NCBI GenBank assembly: GCA_004298605.1
Contig: SCPW01000164.1
Span: 1 to 8,181, forward strand
DNA length: 8,181 bases
DNA from: Gallionella sp.
Lineage (GTDB): Bacteria; Pseudomonadota; Gammaproteobacteria; Burkholderiales; Gallionellaceae
Direction: 5' to 3'
The position numbers and the translations under genes were made by a program. The notes under the pieces are model-generated. The model saw only the letters and a program-made list of their open reading frames with translations. It did not search any database and was not told where the DNA came from. Each line of letters starts with the position of its first letter. Positions within the stretch are counted from its first letter, which is position 1. Below are positions 1 through 5,950 of the stretch, in pieces.

Positions 1-758
1 TCCGCCTTCTCCTCCGGATGCAGTTGTATGGTGTCGGTCAGCATCAGGCTGCCCACATTGACTTCCGGCTCGTTGACAACGATGAGGTTGATCGGCAGGA
101 CGCCTTTGAAGTGGTCGTCCCGGTCCACCACGAACACCTGATCGGTGTGGTCGGGCAGCTCGTCGAAACGGCGCAGATAGCGCGACACGACCTCCAGCGT
201 GATGTCCTCGCGGACGTGGATCATGCTGAAATCCATCAGCGCGCCGACCGAATCTTCGGAATACGACATTGCCGCGCGCAACTGCTCGCGCTCGTCGATG
301 GACAGCGACTTGAACACGTCGCGCATCACGTTTTGCGGCAGGTCGGGCGCGAGGTCGGCAAGCTCGTCGGTATCGAGCTGCTCGGCGGCGGCGCGCAACT
401 CTTCGCGGTTCATGGTCGCAATCAGCGACTCGCGCACCGCGTCCGAGACCTCGATCAGAATCTCGCCGTCGCGCTCCGACTTGACCAGATCCCACACCAG
501 CAGACGCTGTTCGATGGGCAAGGCTTCCAGGATGTAAGCGATGTCCGCGGGGTGCAGACCGTCGAGCTTGCGCCGCAGTTCGGCGAGGTGTTGTTTGTGC
601 AGCAGTGTATCGATCAGCGCGTGGCGGTCTTCGCGCGGCAACTCCTGGCGATGCACGACTTCTTCCAGCAAGGCGTGCTTGTGCAGCAGCGATTCCACCT
701 GTTTGAGGTGGGTCTGCACATTTTCGGTGTAGTGGTGTTCCCGGTTTGTATCAGTCAT
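1..758 (-). CDS. mgtE: Magnesium transporter MgtE, N-terminal part (3' end outside window)
   Basis: The minus strand from the ATG at 758 stays open for 252 codons to the window edge. The translation begins MTDTNREHHYTENV and matches the cytosolic half of the MgtE Mg2+ channel. Residues about 1-165 are the helical MgtE N domain (for example LDGLHPADIAYILEALP and MNREELRAAAEQLD). From about 170 comes the CBS pair: SVGALMDFSM, then DQVFVVDRDDHFKGVLPIN, with a second CBS repeat starting near VGSLMLTDTI. In the family, the N and CBS domains sense cytosolic Mg2+ and gate a C-terminal five-helix pore, which here lies beyond position 1. The start is supported by AAGG at 767-770, 8 nt upstream. The gene follows mtgA after a 53-bp gap that carries a possible -10 element, so it may have its own promoter. 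Identification is by family resemblance; whether the pore half is intact cannot be seen. Confidence 0.93.
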   Translation of the reverse strand, partial: MTDTNREHHYTENVQTHLKQVESLLHKHALLEEVVHRQELPREDRHALIDTLLHKQHLAELRRKLDGLHPADIAYILEALPIEQRLLVWDLVKSERDGEILIEVSDAVRESLIATMNREELRAAAEQLDTDELADLAPDLPQNVMRDVFKSLSIDEREQLRAAMSYSEDSVGALMDFSMIHVREDITLEVVSRYLRRFDELPDHTDQVFVVDRDDHFKGVLPINLIVVNEPEVNVGSLMLTDTIQLHPEEKA

Positions 759-784
759 CGCGCAGACCTTATGAGACGCGCGCT

Positions 785-790
785 ATTGTA
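785..790 (-). promoter_or_regulatory. Candidate -10 element before mgtE
   Basis: TACAAT on the minus strand lies 27 nt upstream of the mgtE ATG, inside TTTCTTTACAATAGCGCGC. The 12-mer TTTCTTTACAAT is identical to one at the same relative place before aroE. TACAAT matches the sigma-70 -10 consensus at 5 of 6 positions. I see no good -35 hexamer at the expected distance, so this rests on the -10 match and the duplication only. Confidence 0.35.
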
Positions 791-811
791 AAGAAAGCGC
801 TGCCCGATTGC

Positions 812-1507
812 TCAGGGAATTTCCGCGCTGTTCATGCGTGTCTGGATGATGCCGGTTTTGCGCAGCAGGCCGGGCGCTTCGGGGTGCCTGTCGTAGTAGC
901 GCGGGTTGGGCACCATCGCGGCGAGCCGGGCGGCCTGCTCCGCGGAAAGATTGGCCGCGCTGGTGCGGTAATAGTGGCGCGCGGCCGCTTCCGCGCCAAA
1001 CACGCCGTCGCCCCACTCGATGACGTTGAGGTAAATCTCGAAAATGCGCCGCTTGTCCATCACCGCTTCCAGCATCACGGTGATGATCGCCTCTTCCAGT
1101 TTGCGCCACGGCGTGCGCCTGGTGGAGAGGAATAAATTCTTGGCGAGCTGCTGGCTGATGGTCGAGCCGCCCGCGACGATTTTGCCCTTCTTCATGTTTT
1201 TTTCATAAGCCTTCTGGATGCCGTCCCAGTCGAAGCCTTCGTGATCGACGAATTTCGCATCCTCGGACGCGATCAGCGCGCGCTTGAGGTGGCCGGAAAT
1301 CTTCGCGTAGGACACCCACCGGTGCTGTAGTTCGGCATCGGGTTTTTTGCCCTGCATGACCGACAAACGGTTTTCCATGAACGCGCTGGTGGAGGGATCG
1401 AATTTAATCCACCAGCAGATGTGCGCGAAAATCCACAGTTGATAGAGCAGCAGCATGGCGAAACAAATTGCCATACCGCGCCATAACCAGCCCCACAGTT
1501 TTTTCAT
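812..1507 (-). CDS. mtgA: Monofunctional biosynthetic peptidoglycan transglycosylase
   Basis: 231 aa, close to the usual 230-245 aa for MtgA. This GT51 enzyme polymerises lipid II into glycan strands at the inner membrane and lacks a transpeptidase domain. One membrane anchor spans about residues 10-34 (MAICFAMLLLYQLWIFAHI). The GT51 motifs follow in order: ASEDAKFVDHEGFDWDG at about 80-96, with E82 as the expected catalytic Glu; GGSTISQQLAKNLFL at 113-127; RKLEEAI at 135-141; and KRRIFEIYLNVIEWG at 152-166. I chose the ATG at 1507. The frame extends to an ATG at 1564, but those 19 extra codons lie inside aroE and would put a hydrophilic stretch before the anchor. The chosen ATG overlaps the aroE TGA as ATGA, which suggests translational coupling. 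No residues of the motifs are missing, so it is probably active. Confidence 0.96.
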   Translation of the reverse strand: MKKLWGWLWRGMAICFAMLLLYQLWIFAHICWWIKFDPSTSAFMENRLSVMQGKKPDAELQHRWVSYAKISGHLKRALIASEDAKFVDHEGFDWDGIQKAYEKNMKKGKIVAGGSTISQQLAKNLFLSTRRTPWRKLEEAIITVMLEAVMDKRRIFEIYLNVIEWGDGVFGAEAAARHYYRTSAANLSAEQAARLAAMVPNPRYYDRHPEAPGLLRKTGIIQTRMNSAEIP

Positions 1508-2319
1508 TTTTGGTTGCGGAGCGCGGCGATGACCGGCGCCGAGTCGGGGCGCACGCCGCGCCAAATGTAGAAGGCCTCGGCGGCCTGTTCGACCAACATG
1601 CCGAGACCGTCCGCAACAGTGGCTGCGCCGTGCTCGCGGGCGAATTTCATGAACGGCGTTTCGCGCCCGTACATCATGTCGTAGGCCAGAGCACCGTGTG
1701 CGAAGATGGTTGGCGACAACGGCGGCATTTCATCGGACAGGCCGCTGGAGGTGGCGTTGATGACCACGTCAAATTGATCTTGGATGTCGGGATAGCCAAC
1801 AATGTGAATCAATTCTTCGTGCCGGTTAAATTGCGTTGCCAGCATTTGCGCTTTGTCTTTTGTCCGATAACCCAACATCACGAGTTTGGCGTTAACTTTC
1901 GCCAGCGCAGCAGCAGCACCATAGGCGGCGCCGCCCGTCCCCATCAGCAAAACTTGTTTATCTTGCAACTGAAATCTGAAGTTGTTTTCGATGTCCTTTA
2001 TCAGCCCGGCGCCATCGGTATTGTCGCCAATGATGGCATCGCCTTCAAATTTGAGCGTATTTACCGCTTGCGCCAACCGCGCACGTTCGCTGGGTTCGGT
2101 GGTGAGCTTTAAAGCTTCGAACTTGAACGGCACTGTCACGTTGCAGCCCTTGCAGCCTTCCCCGCGCAGCCGTTCGATGGTGGCAGCAAAGCCATCCAGC
2201 GGCGCGAGAACAGCCTCGTAGCTGATGTCTTGCCCGGTCTGTTGTGCGAACATTTTGTGGATCAACGGCGATTTGCTGTGGGCGATGGGGTTGCCGATAA
2301 CGGCGTAACGGTCAGTCAT
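1504..2319 (-). CDS. aroE: Shikimate dehydrogenase (NADP+)
   Basis: 271 aa, the normal length for AroE, which reduces 3-dehydroshikimate to shikimate with NADPH in aromatic amino-acid synthesis in the cytosol. Visible motifs are the shikimate-binding SKSP at 15-18, NVTVPFK at 60-66 with catalytic Lys66, NTDG at 100-103 with catalytic Asp102, the Rossmann loop GTGGAAYG at 127-134, NATSSG at 188-193, YDMMYG at 213-218, and the C-terminal DGLGMLVEQAAEAF at 237-250. Two cofactor-site positions differ from the usual sequence: Tyr133 stands where many AroE proteins have Arg (GAGGAxRG), and YRT at 151-153 replaces NRT. The Arg expected to contact the NADP phosphate (R152) is kept, so activity is still likely. 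No clear Shine-Dalgarno precedes the ATG. The stop codon overlaps the mtgA start (ATGA). Confidence 0.96.
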   Translation of the reverse strand: MTDRYAVIGNPIAHSKSPLIHKMFAQQTGQDISYEAVLAPLDGFAATIERLRGEGCKGCNVTVPFKFEALKLTTEPSERARLAQAVNTLKFEGDAIIGDNTDGAGLIKDIENNFRFQLQDKQVLLMGTGGAAYGAAAALAKVNAKLVMLGYRTKDKAQMLATQFNRHEELIHIVGYPDIQDQFDVVINATSSGLSDEMPPLSPTIFAHGALAYDMMYGRETPFMKFAREHGAATVADGLGMLVEQAAEAFYIWRGVRPDSAPVIAALRNQK

Positions 2320-2348
2320 GTTGGATGCGCGTAAAAATCAGTGCGCGC

Positions 2349-2354
2349 ATTGTA
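2349..2354 (-). promoter_or_regulatory. Candidate -10 element before aroE
   Basis: TACAAT on the minus strand lies 30 nt upstream of the aroE ATG, within TTTCTTTACAATGCGCGC and just past the permease stop codon. The same 12-mer occurs before mgtE. It suggests that aroE-mtgA can be transcribed independently of the upstream metal cassette. No convincing -35 is seen 16-18 nt further upstream. Confidence 0.35.
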
Positions 2355-2361
2355 AAGAAAA

Positions 2362-3117
2362 TCAGCCGACTTTTCGTGCGTTCAGCAACCATGCCGCGAG
2401 AACACCCGTTCCCGCCATCGCCCAAACCACGGTCGCGCCGCTCGGCAAATCAAACCACGCCGACAGCGGCAGGCCGACGGCATAGCCGGTAAGCCCAACC
2501 GCAAAGGCGTAGAGTATGCGCCGTCGGCGGACGCGATGCGTGGCCAGCGCCGGAACGATCAGGCTGGCGAACACCAGATAGACGCCGACCAGTTGCACCG
2601 AGGCGGTGACGGCCAGCGCGAACAGCGCGTAAAACCCCAGGTTGCCAAGCCGTGCTTGTCGCCAGCGCCATACCCCCAATAACACGGCGCTCAACAGCGC
2701 GGTGGCGATGAGCTGGGTTTGGCTGACCCATAATATCTGCCCGACCAGCAAATCCTTGAGATGCTCTCCCGAGTGCATGTCGCGGCTCATCAGCAGGATG
2801 CCGCCGCTGGCGGCGAGCACGAAAGTCAGGCCGATGCAGGCTTCCTTGACTCCGGGCAGACGTTGCTCGATCCAGGCCAGCAGCACCGCACCGCACAGCG
2901 CGCTGGCGGCGGCGATAAATTGCACCAGCAACGGCTGCTCGGCCAAACCCAGCAAGCCGGCGATAACCACGCCCAACCCGGCAATTTGCGCGACAGCGAG
3001 GTCGGCAAAAATCACGCCGCGCTCCAATACTTTCATGCCGAACGGTATGTGCGTGGTGAGCACCAGCAAACCCGCAATGAACGCGGGCAGCAGGATGCTG
3101 AGTTCGATGGTGTTCAT
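2362..3117 (-). CDS. Metal ABC transporter permease, ZnuB-like
   Basis: 251 aa, hydrophobic throughout, with about seven to eight predicted membrane segments (for example residues 5-22, 40-58, 63-82, 95-110, 133-150, 161-190, 203-220, 229-245). It resembles the ABC-3 family of Zn/Mn permeases (ZnuB, MntB/TroC type). Family-like stretches are FADLAVAQIAGLGVV near 38-52, a loop with DMHSGEHLKDLLVGQILWV at 113-131, and VYLVFASLIVPALATHRV at 179-196. The segment equivalent to the usual GDxLAHA signature reads ADLAVAQ: the Asp is kept but the His is missing, so this is a divergent branch. The ATG overlaps the stop of the substrate-binding protein gene by ATGA, so the two are surely co-expressed. 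No ATP-binding subunit is adjacent. The general role is well supported, but the metal (zinc most likely, manganese or iron possible) is inferred. I leave the symbol blank. Confidence 0.86.
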   Translation of the reverse strand: MNTIELSILLPAFIAGLLVLTTHIPFGMKVLERGVIFADLAVAQIAGLGVVIAGLLGLAEQPLLVQFIAAASALCGAVLLAWIEQRLPGVKEACIGLTFVLAASGGILLMSRDMHSGEHLKDLLVGQILWVSQTQLIATALLSAVLLGVWRWRQARLGNLGFYALFALAVTASVQLVGVYLVFASLIVPALATHRVRRRRILYAFAVGLTGYAVGLPLSAWFDLPSGATVVWAMAGTGVLAAWLLNARKVG

Positions 3118-4010
3118 TTCAATCCCGCCAGCAGCCGCTGGATCGTGTCATCGAACATCGCAAACAAATCGGTCGCCTGCGGCGTGCCGCCAACGGTAAA
3201 GGGTACGACCACGGCGGGAATATGCGCGCGCTGCGCGATCCATTCCGATGGCCGATCATTCTGGTAGGCGGCGCGCAATACCATGCGCGCCGGTTGTTGT
3301 TGCAATCGGCTCAGCACGCCGCCCAGATAGGCTGCGCCAGGTTCCAAGCCGGGTTTGGGTTCCAGTTCGGCAACTTGTTTCAGCCCCAGCCAGTTGTTCA
3401 GGTAGGGGAAGCCTTTGTGCTGCGCGATGACCGCCACGCCCCTGAGAGGTTCGGCCTGTTTTTCCCATTTCGCGATCGCGGTGCGCCATCGCTGATTGAA
3501 TGCGGCGAGCTGTTGCTGGTAGAAAGCGGTATTGGCCGGATCGAGCTGGATCAGACGTTTGCCGAGCGCCTCGGCAACCGGCAGAAAATTGCGCGCATCA
3601 GTCTGAACATGCGGGTTGCCCGCCGCATGCACATCACCTTCGGCGCGGTCCAGACGCGCCGGAACTTCCAGCATGGCCACATAATGCGCCGCTTCAAAAT
3701 AGCCGCTGCCGCCGGGTTGAATCGCGCCGTTGCCGGATTCGCGCAGCACCACCGGCAGCCATCCGGCTTCCAGCTCCGCGCCGGTGCATACCAGCAGTTG
3801 CGCGCCGCGCGCCCTGGCGATCAGGCTGGGGCGGGCTTCCACGCGATGCGGGTCTTGCAGTGCGCCGGTGGCGGTGTAGAGGCTAATTTTGTCTCCCGCC
3901 AGTTGTTGTGCGAGCGCCGCCCATTCCGGTTCGCAGGCGAACACGTTGAGCGCGGCGTGGGCGTTGCCGCCGAGCAGCAATAGTAAAAATGCGTAAAGAA
4001 TTTTGTTCAT
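3114..4010 (-). CDS. Periplasmic metal-binding protein of an ABC transporter, ZnuA/TroA family
   Basis: 298 aa. Residues 1-19 (MNKILYAFLLLLLGGNAHA) form a Sec signal peptide with probable cleavage after AHA and no lipobox Cys. The mature protein matches cluster A-I (SBP_bac_9) metal-binding proteins. Likely ligands in order are His55 (DPHRVEARPS), His134 (GNPHVQTD), His198 (QHKGFPYLNNW) and an acidic residue near the C-terminus, probably Asp281 (VGGTPQATDLF). The ELEPKPGLEPGAAYL segment at 215-229 is typical of the family. The His-rich loop found in many high-affinity ZnuA proteins is absent. Three His ligands favour zinc, but specificity is not proven. AAAGGA at 4017-4022, 6 nt before the ATG, is a strong Shine-Dalgarno and fixes the start. 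The gene overlaps the permease start by 4 bp and follows the barrel gene after a 75-bp gap that holds a palindromic repeat. Confidence 0.9.
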   Translation of the reverse strand: MNKILYAFLLLLLGGNAHAALNVFACEPEWAALAQQLAGDKISLYTATGALQDPHRVEARPSLIARARGAQLLVCTGAELEAGWLPVVLRESGNGAIQPGGSGYFEAAHYVAMLEVPARLDRAEGDVHAAGNPHVQTDARNFLPVAEALGKRLIQLDPANTAFYQQQLAAFNQRWRTAIAKWEKQAEPLRGVAVIAQHKGFPYLNNWLGLKQVAELEPKPGLEPGAAYLGGVLSRLQQQPARMVLRAAYQNDRPSEWIAQRAHIPAVVVPFTVGGTPQATDLFAMFDDTIQRLLAGLK

Positions 4011-4016
4011 GACATT

Positions 4017-4022
4017 TCCTTT
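4017..4022 (-). promoter_or_regulatory. Strong ribosome binding site of the metal-binding protein gene
   Basis: AAAGGA on the minus strand, 6 nt before the ATG at 4010. It lies between the palindromic repeat and the start codon, so the repeat does not displace the translation signal. Confidence 0.7.
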
Positions 4023-4035
4023 AAATATGACGATG

Positions 4036-4083
4036 TGTAGGTCGGGCTCAAGCCCGACATGTCGGGTTGAAACCCGACCTACA
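4036..4083. repeat. Double-hairpin palindromic intergenic repeat (REP-like)
   Basis: The outer arms TGTAGGTCGGG (4036-4046) and CCCGACCTACA (4073-4083) are perfect 11-bp inverted repeats. Inside are two perfect stem-loops: GTCGGGC/GCCCGAC (4041-4047 and 4052-4058, loop TCAA) and GTCGGGTT/AACCCGAC (4061-4068 and 4071-4078, loop GA), separated by AT. It begins 3 bp after the stop codon of the barrel gene. I recall GTAGGTCGGG...CCCGACCTAC as a dispersed intergenic repeat in many proteobacterial genomes. No T-run follows in the direction of transcription, so it is not a standard intrinsic terminator, but it could stabilise the mRNA 3' end or tune the expression ratio of barrel to binding protein. 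Confidence 0.9.
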
Positions 4084-4085
4084 TG

Positions 4086-5453
4086 TCAGTACTGGTGCGC
4101 GCCGTGCGCGCCCAGGCTCATGATGTATTGCAGGAAAAACTGGTTGTCATCCAGCCCCTGACGAGATTTATCGCGTGCCAGTTGCAGGCGCAAGCGGGAA
4201 AATTCGCTGGGGCTGTAGTCCGCCATCCAGGTGATACGCGAAGGGTTGAAGGCGTAATCGCTGATGACATTGCCCGCGTTCGGCGCACCGACCGAAGCGA
4301 TGCCCGGATCGAGCCGGTCGTAGCGCAAGCCGGTGCGCCAGGCGGGCGCAAACTGGTACACGCTTTGCAGGTACCAGCCGCTTTGCGTGACGGCATAGCT
4401 GCCGGTGGCATTCGCGCCCGCGGTGTCGTAAGTCAGCAGGCCGTTTTCCTTGCGGCGGAAATATTCGCCCTGCACCTTGAGGTAGCGTTCGCGGGTATTG
4501 CCGTTCGGTGAATATTTCCACACCAAATCCAGCCCGGCGGTGTGGCTGTCACCACTGAACAGATTACGCACGCCGCCCGGCGTACCGGGCAAATCGGGCA
4601 CGGCATCACTGGCCGCATCAGCGCGCCGGGTCTGGTGCAGCGACATACCGGCGCGCCAGCTTTGTTCGATGCCGATGTCATCGCCGATGTGCGCGAATAG
4701 CACCCCGGCGCCGATGCCGTTGCGGCGCTGCCGGTCGGTGCCGGGAAAGCCGCGCCCACGCCCGATTTCGCCGCCCACTTCAACAAACATCTCGGTCGGA
4801 GCCAACCACTTCAGTTGCAGGCCATCTTCGCCGATCTGGTTGTCCCACAGCGCGCGGTACACCAGCGGCTGGTCGGCGAAATCCCAGGCATGGGCGTGCT
4901 GTTCGTTGAGATAGCCGAGGCCGGAGAAAAACCGCCCCATTTTCAGGTTGAGGCCGTTGCCCAACGCGCCGCTCTGCACAAAGGCGTTCTCCACGCCGAT
5001 GCCGCCCGCCGGATCCAGCGCGAGTGTGGCGACGCCGCGAAACTGCGGGTCGATGTTGGCGGAGATGCCCAGCTCGGATTCGCCGAGATTGAACCCCTGC
5101 TCGTGACCGGGGTTGGCATTCATCGCAAAGCCTGTCGCCGGAATCGTGGCGTCCTGCTTGAGCTGCCCGTAAGTGCCGGACAAAATCAGCGACACGGCGG
5201 GGTTGAACGCATTATCGCTGTTCGCGCTTGCACTGCGGGCGGGTTGCGGCGCAACACTTTCCGGTTGTCTGCTGCTGGCTTCAGCTTGCTGCAAGCGTTG
5301 TTCCAATTGTGTGATGCGTTGCTCGTAGCTTTGCTTCAGTTGTTGGATATGCTCGCGGATGGCTTGCAGGTCGGCATCGCTTGCGGCGGATGCGCCGCAC
5401 GGATGGCATAACAGCGCGGCAAGCGCCGCGCCCAAATAAATTCTGTCGGACAT
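4086..5453 (-). CDS. Outer-membrane beta-barrel protein with N-terminal coiled coil, probably linked to metal uptake
   Basis: 455 aa. Residues 1-23 form a signal peptide, with likely cleavage after GASA. Residues about 27-60 form a charged coiled coil (LQAIREHIQQLKQSYEQRI and what follows) and about 61-80 a Ser/Pro/Ala linker. From NAFNPAVSLILSGTYGQL (82-98) onward the protein has alternating polar/aromatic strands typical of a barrel, for example LNLKMGRFFSGLGYLNEQHA (168-187) and AHAWDFADQPLVYRALW (187-203). It ends in FFLQYIMSLGAHGAHQY, with a C-terminal aromatic residue as expected for BAM recognition. There is no TonB box or plug domain, so it looks like a porin rather than a TonB-dependent receptor. 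From memory, this family occurs next to zinc ABC genes and is sometimes labelled a zinc-regulated outer-membrane receptor; I could not check this. The start is supported by GGAGT at 5459-5463, 5 nt upstream. A possible role is passage of metal ions to the binding protein encoded next. Confidence 0.83.
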   Translation of the reverse strand: MSDRIYLGAALAALLCHPCGASAASDADLQAIREHIQQLKQSYEQRITQLEQRLQQAEASSRQPESVAPQPARSASANSDNAFNPAVSLILSGTYGQLKQDATIPATGFAMNANPGHEQGFNLGESELGISANIDPQFRGVATLALDPAGGIGVENAFVQSGALGNGLNLKMGRFFSGLGYLNEQHAHAWDFADQPLVYRALWDNQIGEDGLQLKWLAPTEMFVEVGGEIGRGRGFPGTDRQRRNGIGAGVLFAHIGDDIGIEQSWRAGMSLHQTRRADAASDAVPDLPGTPGGVRNLFSGDSHTAGLDLVWKYSPNGNTRERYLKVQGEYFRRKENGLLTYDTAGANATGSYAVTQSGWYLQSVYQFAPAWRTGLRYDRLDPGIASVGAPNAGNVISDYAFNPSRITWMADYSPSEFSRLRLQLARDKSRQGLDDNQFFLQYIMSLGAHGAHQY

Positions 5454-5470
5454 GTTTTACTCCACAAAAT

Positions 5471-5485
5471 GAATCGCTCCGATTC
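5471..5485. repeat. Short perfect inverted repeat in the barrel gene leader
   Basis: GAATCG (5471-5476) and CGATTC (5480-5485) are separated by CTC. It lies 17-32 nt before the ATG of the barrel gene and just upstream of its ribosome binding site (5459-5463). It could be a small operator or an RNA hairpin in the leader. It does not resemble the Zur box I know (AT-rich, GTTATA-type). At 6-bp arms it could also arise by chance. Confidence 0.35.
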
Positions 5486-5505
5486 GGGATCAATCATGAC
5501 CTACC

Positions 5506-5577
5506 GTAGGGGCGCGATTCATCGCGCCCTTCTTTTGGTACATGAATAGATCAGGGCGCGGTGAATCGCGCCCCTAC
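5506..5577. repeat. Long inverted repeat element with 24-bp arms
   Basis: The arms at 5506-5529 and 5554-5577 are inverted copies identical at 23 of 24 positions; both outer ends read GTAGGGGCGCGATTCA inward. The single difference (T versus C) still pairs as G-U in RNA. Each arm also folds on itself: GGGCGCGAT/ATCGCGCCC in the left arm (5510-5518 and 5521-5529) and GGGCGCG/CGCGCCC in the right arm (5554-5560 and 5567-5573). The 24-bp centre (5530-5553) is AT-rich and codes for nothing recognisable. It is unrelated to the repeat at 4036-4083. I see no clear target-site duplication. This looks like a REP/MITE-type element in the 147-bp gap between the small-protein gene and the barrel gene. Confidence 0.9.
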
Positions 5578-5600
5578 ACAGGCATAGGGAAAATTTAAAT

Positions 5601-5909
5601 TTAAGCGGAGTGAGGTGGGGCGCGCGCCGCGAAGGCGGGAAATGTTTCGGAGGTTTGCGGATCAAAATAGCTTTGATGCGGTGCTTCGCAATTTTCGCTG
5701 ACAGCAAGGCTGACGCCGCTGCCGCCGATCGCGCTGCCGATTTGCGCGTAAGCCGCGCACAAGTCGCAAAGCTTGTCGTGCGGCAACGACTGGTCCGTGC
5801 TTTGCGCCGGCTCGGCCAGCGCGTGTGAAATGCCATGCGTCAAACCGCCAAGCTGAGCGAACAGCAAGGCGAAAATCAGCAGAAATCTGGAGAGCAACGG
5901 GCTACGCAT
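5601..5909 (-). CDS. Small secreted or membrane-anchored Cys/His protein, first gene of the metal cassette
   Basis: 102 aa. Residues 7-22 are strongly hydrophobic (SRFLLIFALLFAQLGG), acting as a signal peptide or anchor, followed by His25 and His29. A HDKLCDLCAAYAQIGSAI motif at 44-61 has His44 and a CxxC at 48-51; Cys74 and His78 (ENCEAPH) follow. The C-terminus ends ARAPPHSA. It resembles, from memory, the DUF2946-like small proteins that precede outer-membrane barrel genes in metal-related loci, but I cannot confirm the family. The CxxC and His could bind a metal in the periplasm; this is inference. No Shine-Dalgarno precedes the ATG. A -10-like TAAAGT ends 8 nt before it, so the mRNA may be leaderless. 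It lies 41 bp after the tonB-like gene and 147 bp before the barrel gene. Confidence 0.72.
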   Translation of the reverse strand: MRSPLLSRFLLIFALLFAQLGGLTHGISHALAEPAQSTDQSLPHDKLCDLCAAYAQIGSAIGGSGVSLAVSENCEAPHQSYFDPQTSETFPAFAARAPPHSA

Positions 5910-5917
5910 GGGCGCGC

Positions 5918-5946
5918 ACTTTACCCGAGGAGCATGAGCGGAACAA
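5918..5946 (-). promoter_or_regulatory. Candidate promoter of the metal cassette
   Basis: On the minus strand, TTGTTC (5941-5946) and TAAAGT (5918-5923) are 17 nt apart, and the -10-like hexamer ends 8 nt before the ATG at 5909. Initiation would fall at or next to the start codon, fitting the absence of a ribosome binding site. The -35 matches the consensus poorly beyond TTG, and the element overlaps the gap after the tonB-like gene, so transcription could also simply continue from upstream. Confidence 0.25.
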
Positions 5947-5950
5947 GCGG

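Noticed and set aside
18..791. Long open frame on the plus strand (257 codons)
   Set aside because: It is antisense to mgtE, whose minus-strand translation clearly matches the MgtE N and CBS domains; the plus-strand product has no recognisable domain.
1508..1564. Upstream ATG at 1564 as the start of mtgA
   Set aside because: It would add 19 hydrophilic residues before the membrane anchor and lies inside aroE; the ATGA overlap at 1504-1507 is the better start.
3222..3983. Plus-strand open frame of 253 codons
   Set aside because: It is antisense to the periplasmic binding protein gene, which has a signal peptide, metal ligands and a strong ribosome binding site.
4036..4083. Intrinsic terminator after the barrel gene
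   Set aside because: Strong hairpins, but no T-run follows on the minus strand; better called a REP-like repeat.
5465..5493. Promoter with the GAATCG/CGATTC repeat in its spacer, MerR-like
   Set aside because: TTGATC and ATTTTG could be spaced 17 nt, but initiation would then fall beyond the ribosome binding site at 5459-5463, and the -10 match is poor.
5591..5602. AAATTTAAATTT palindrome as a Zur-type operator
   Set aside because: It is a perfect 12-bp palindrome but overlaps the stop codon of the small-protein gene, lacks the GTTATA-type core, and is simple AT-rich sequence.
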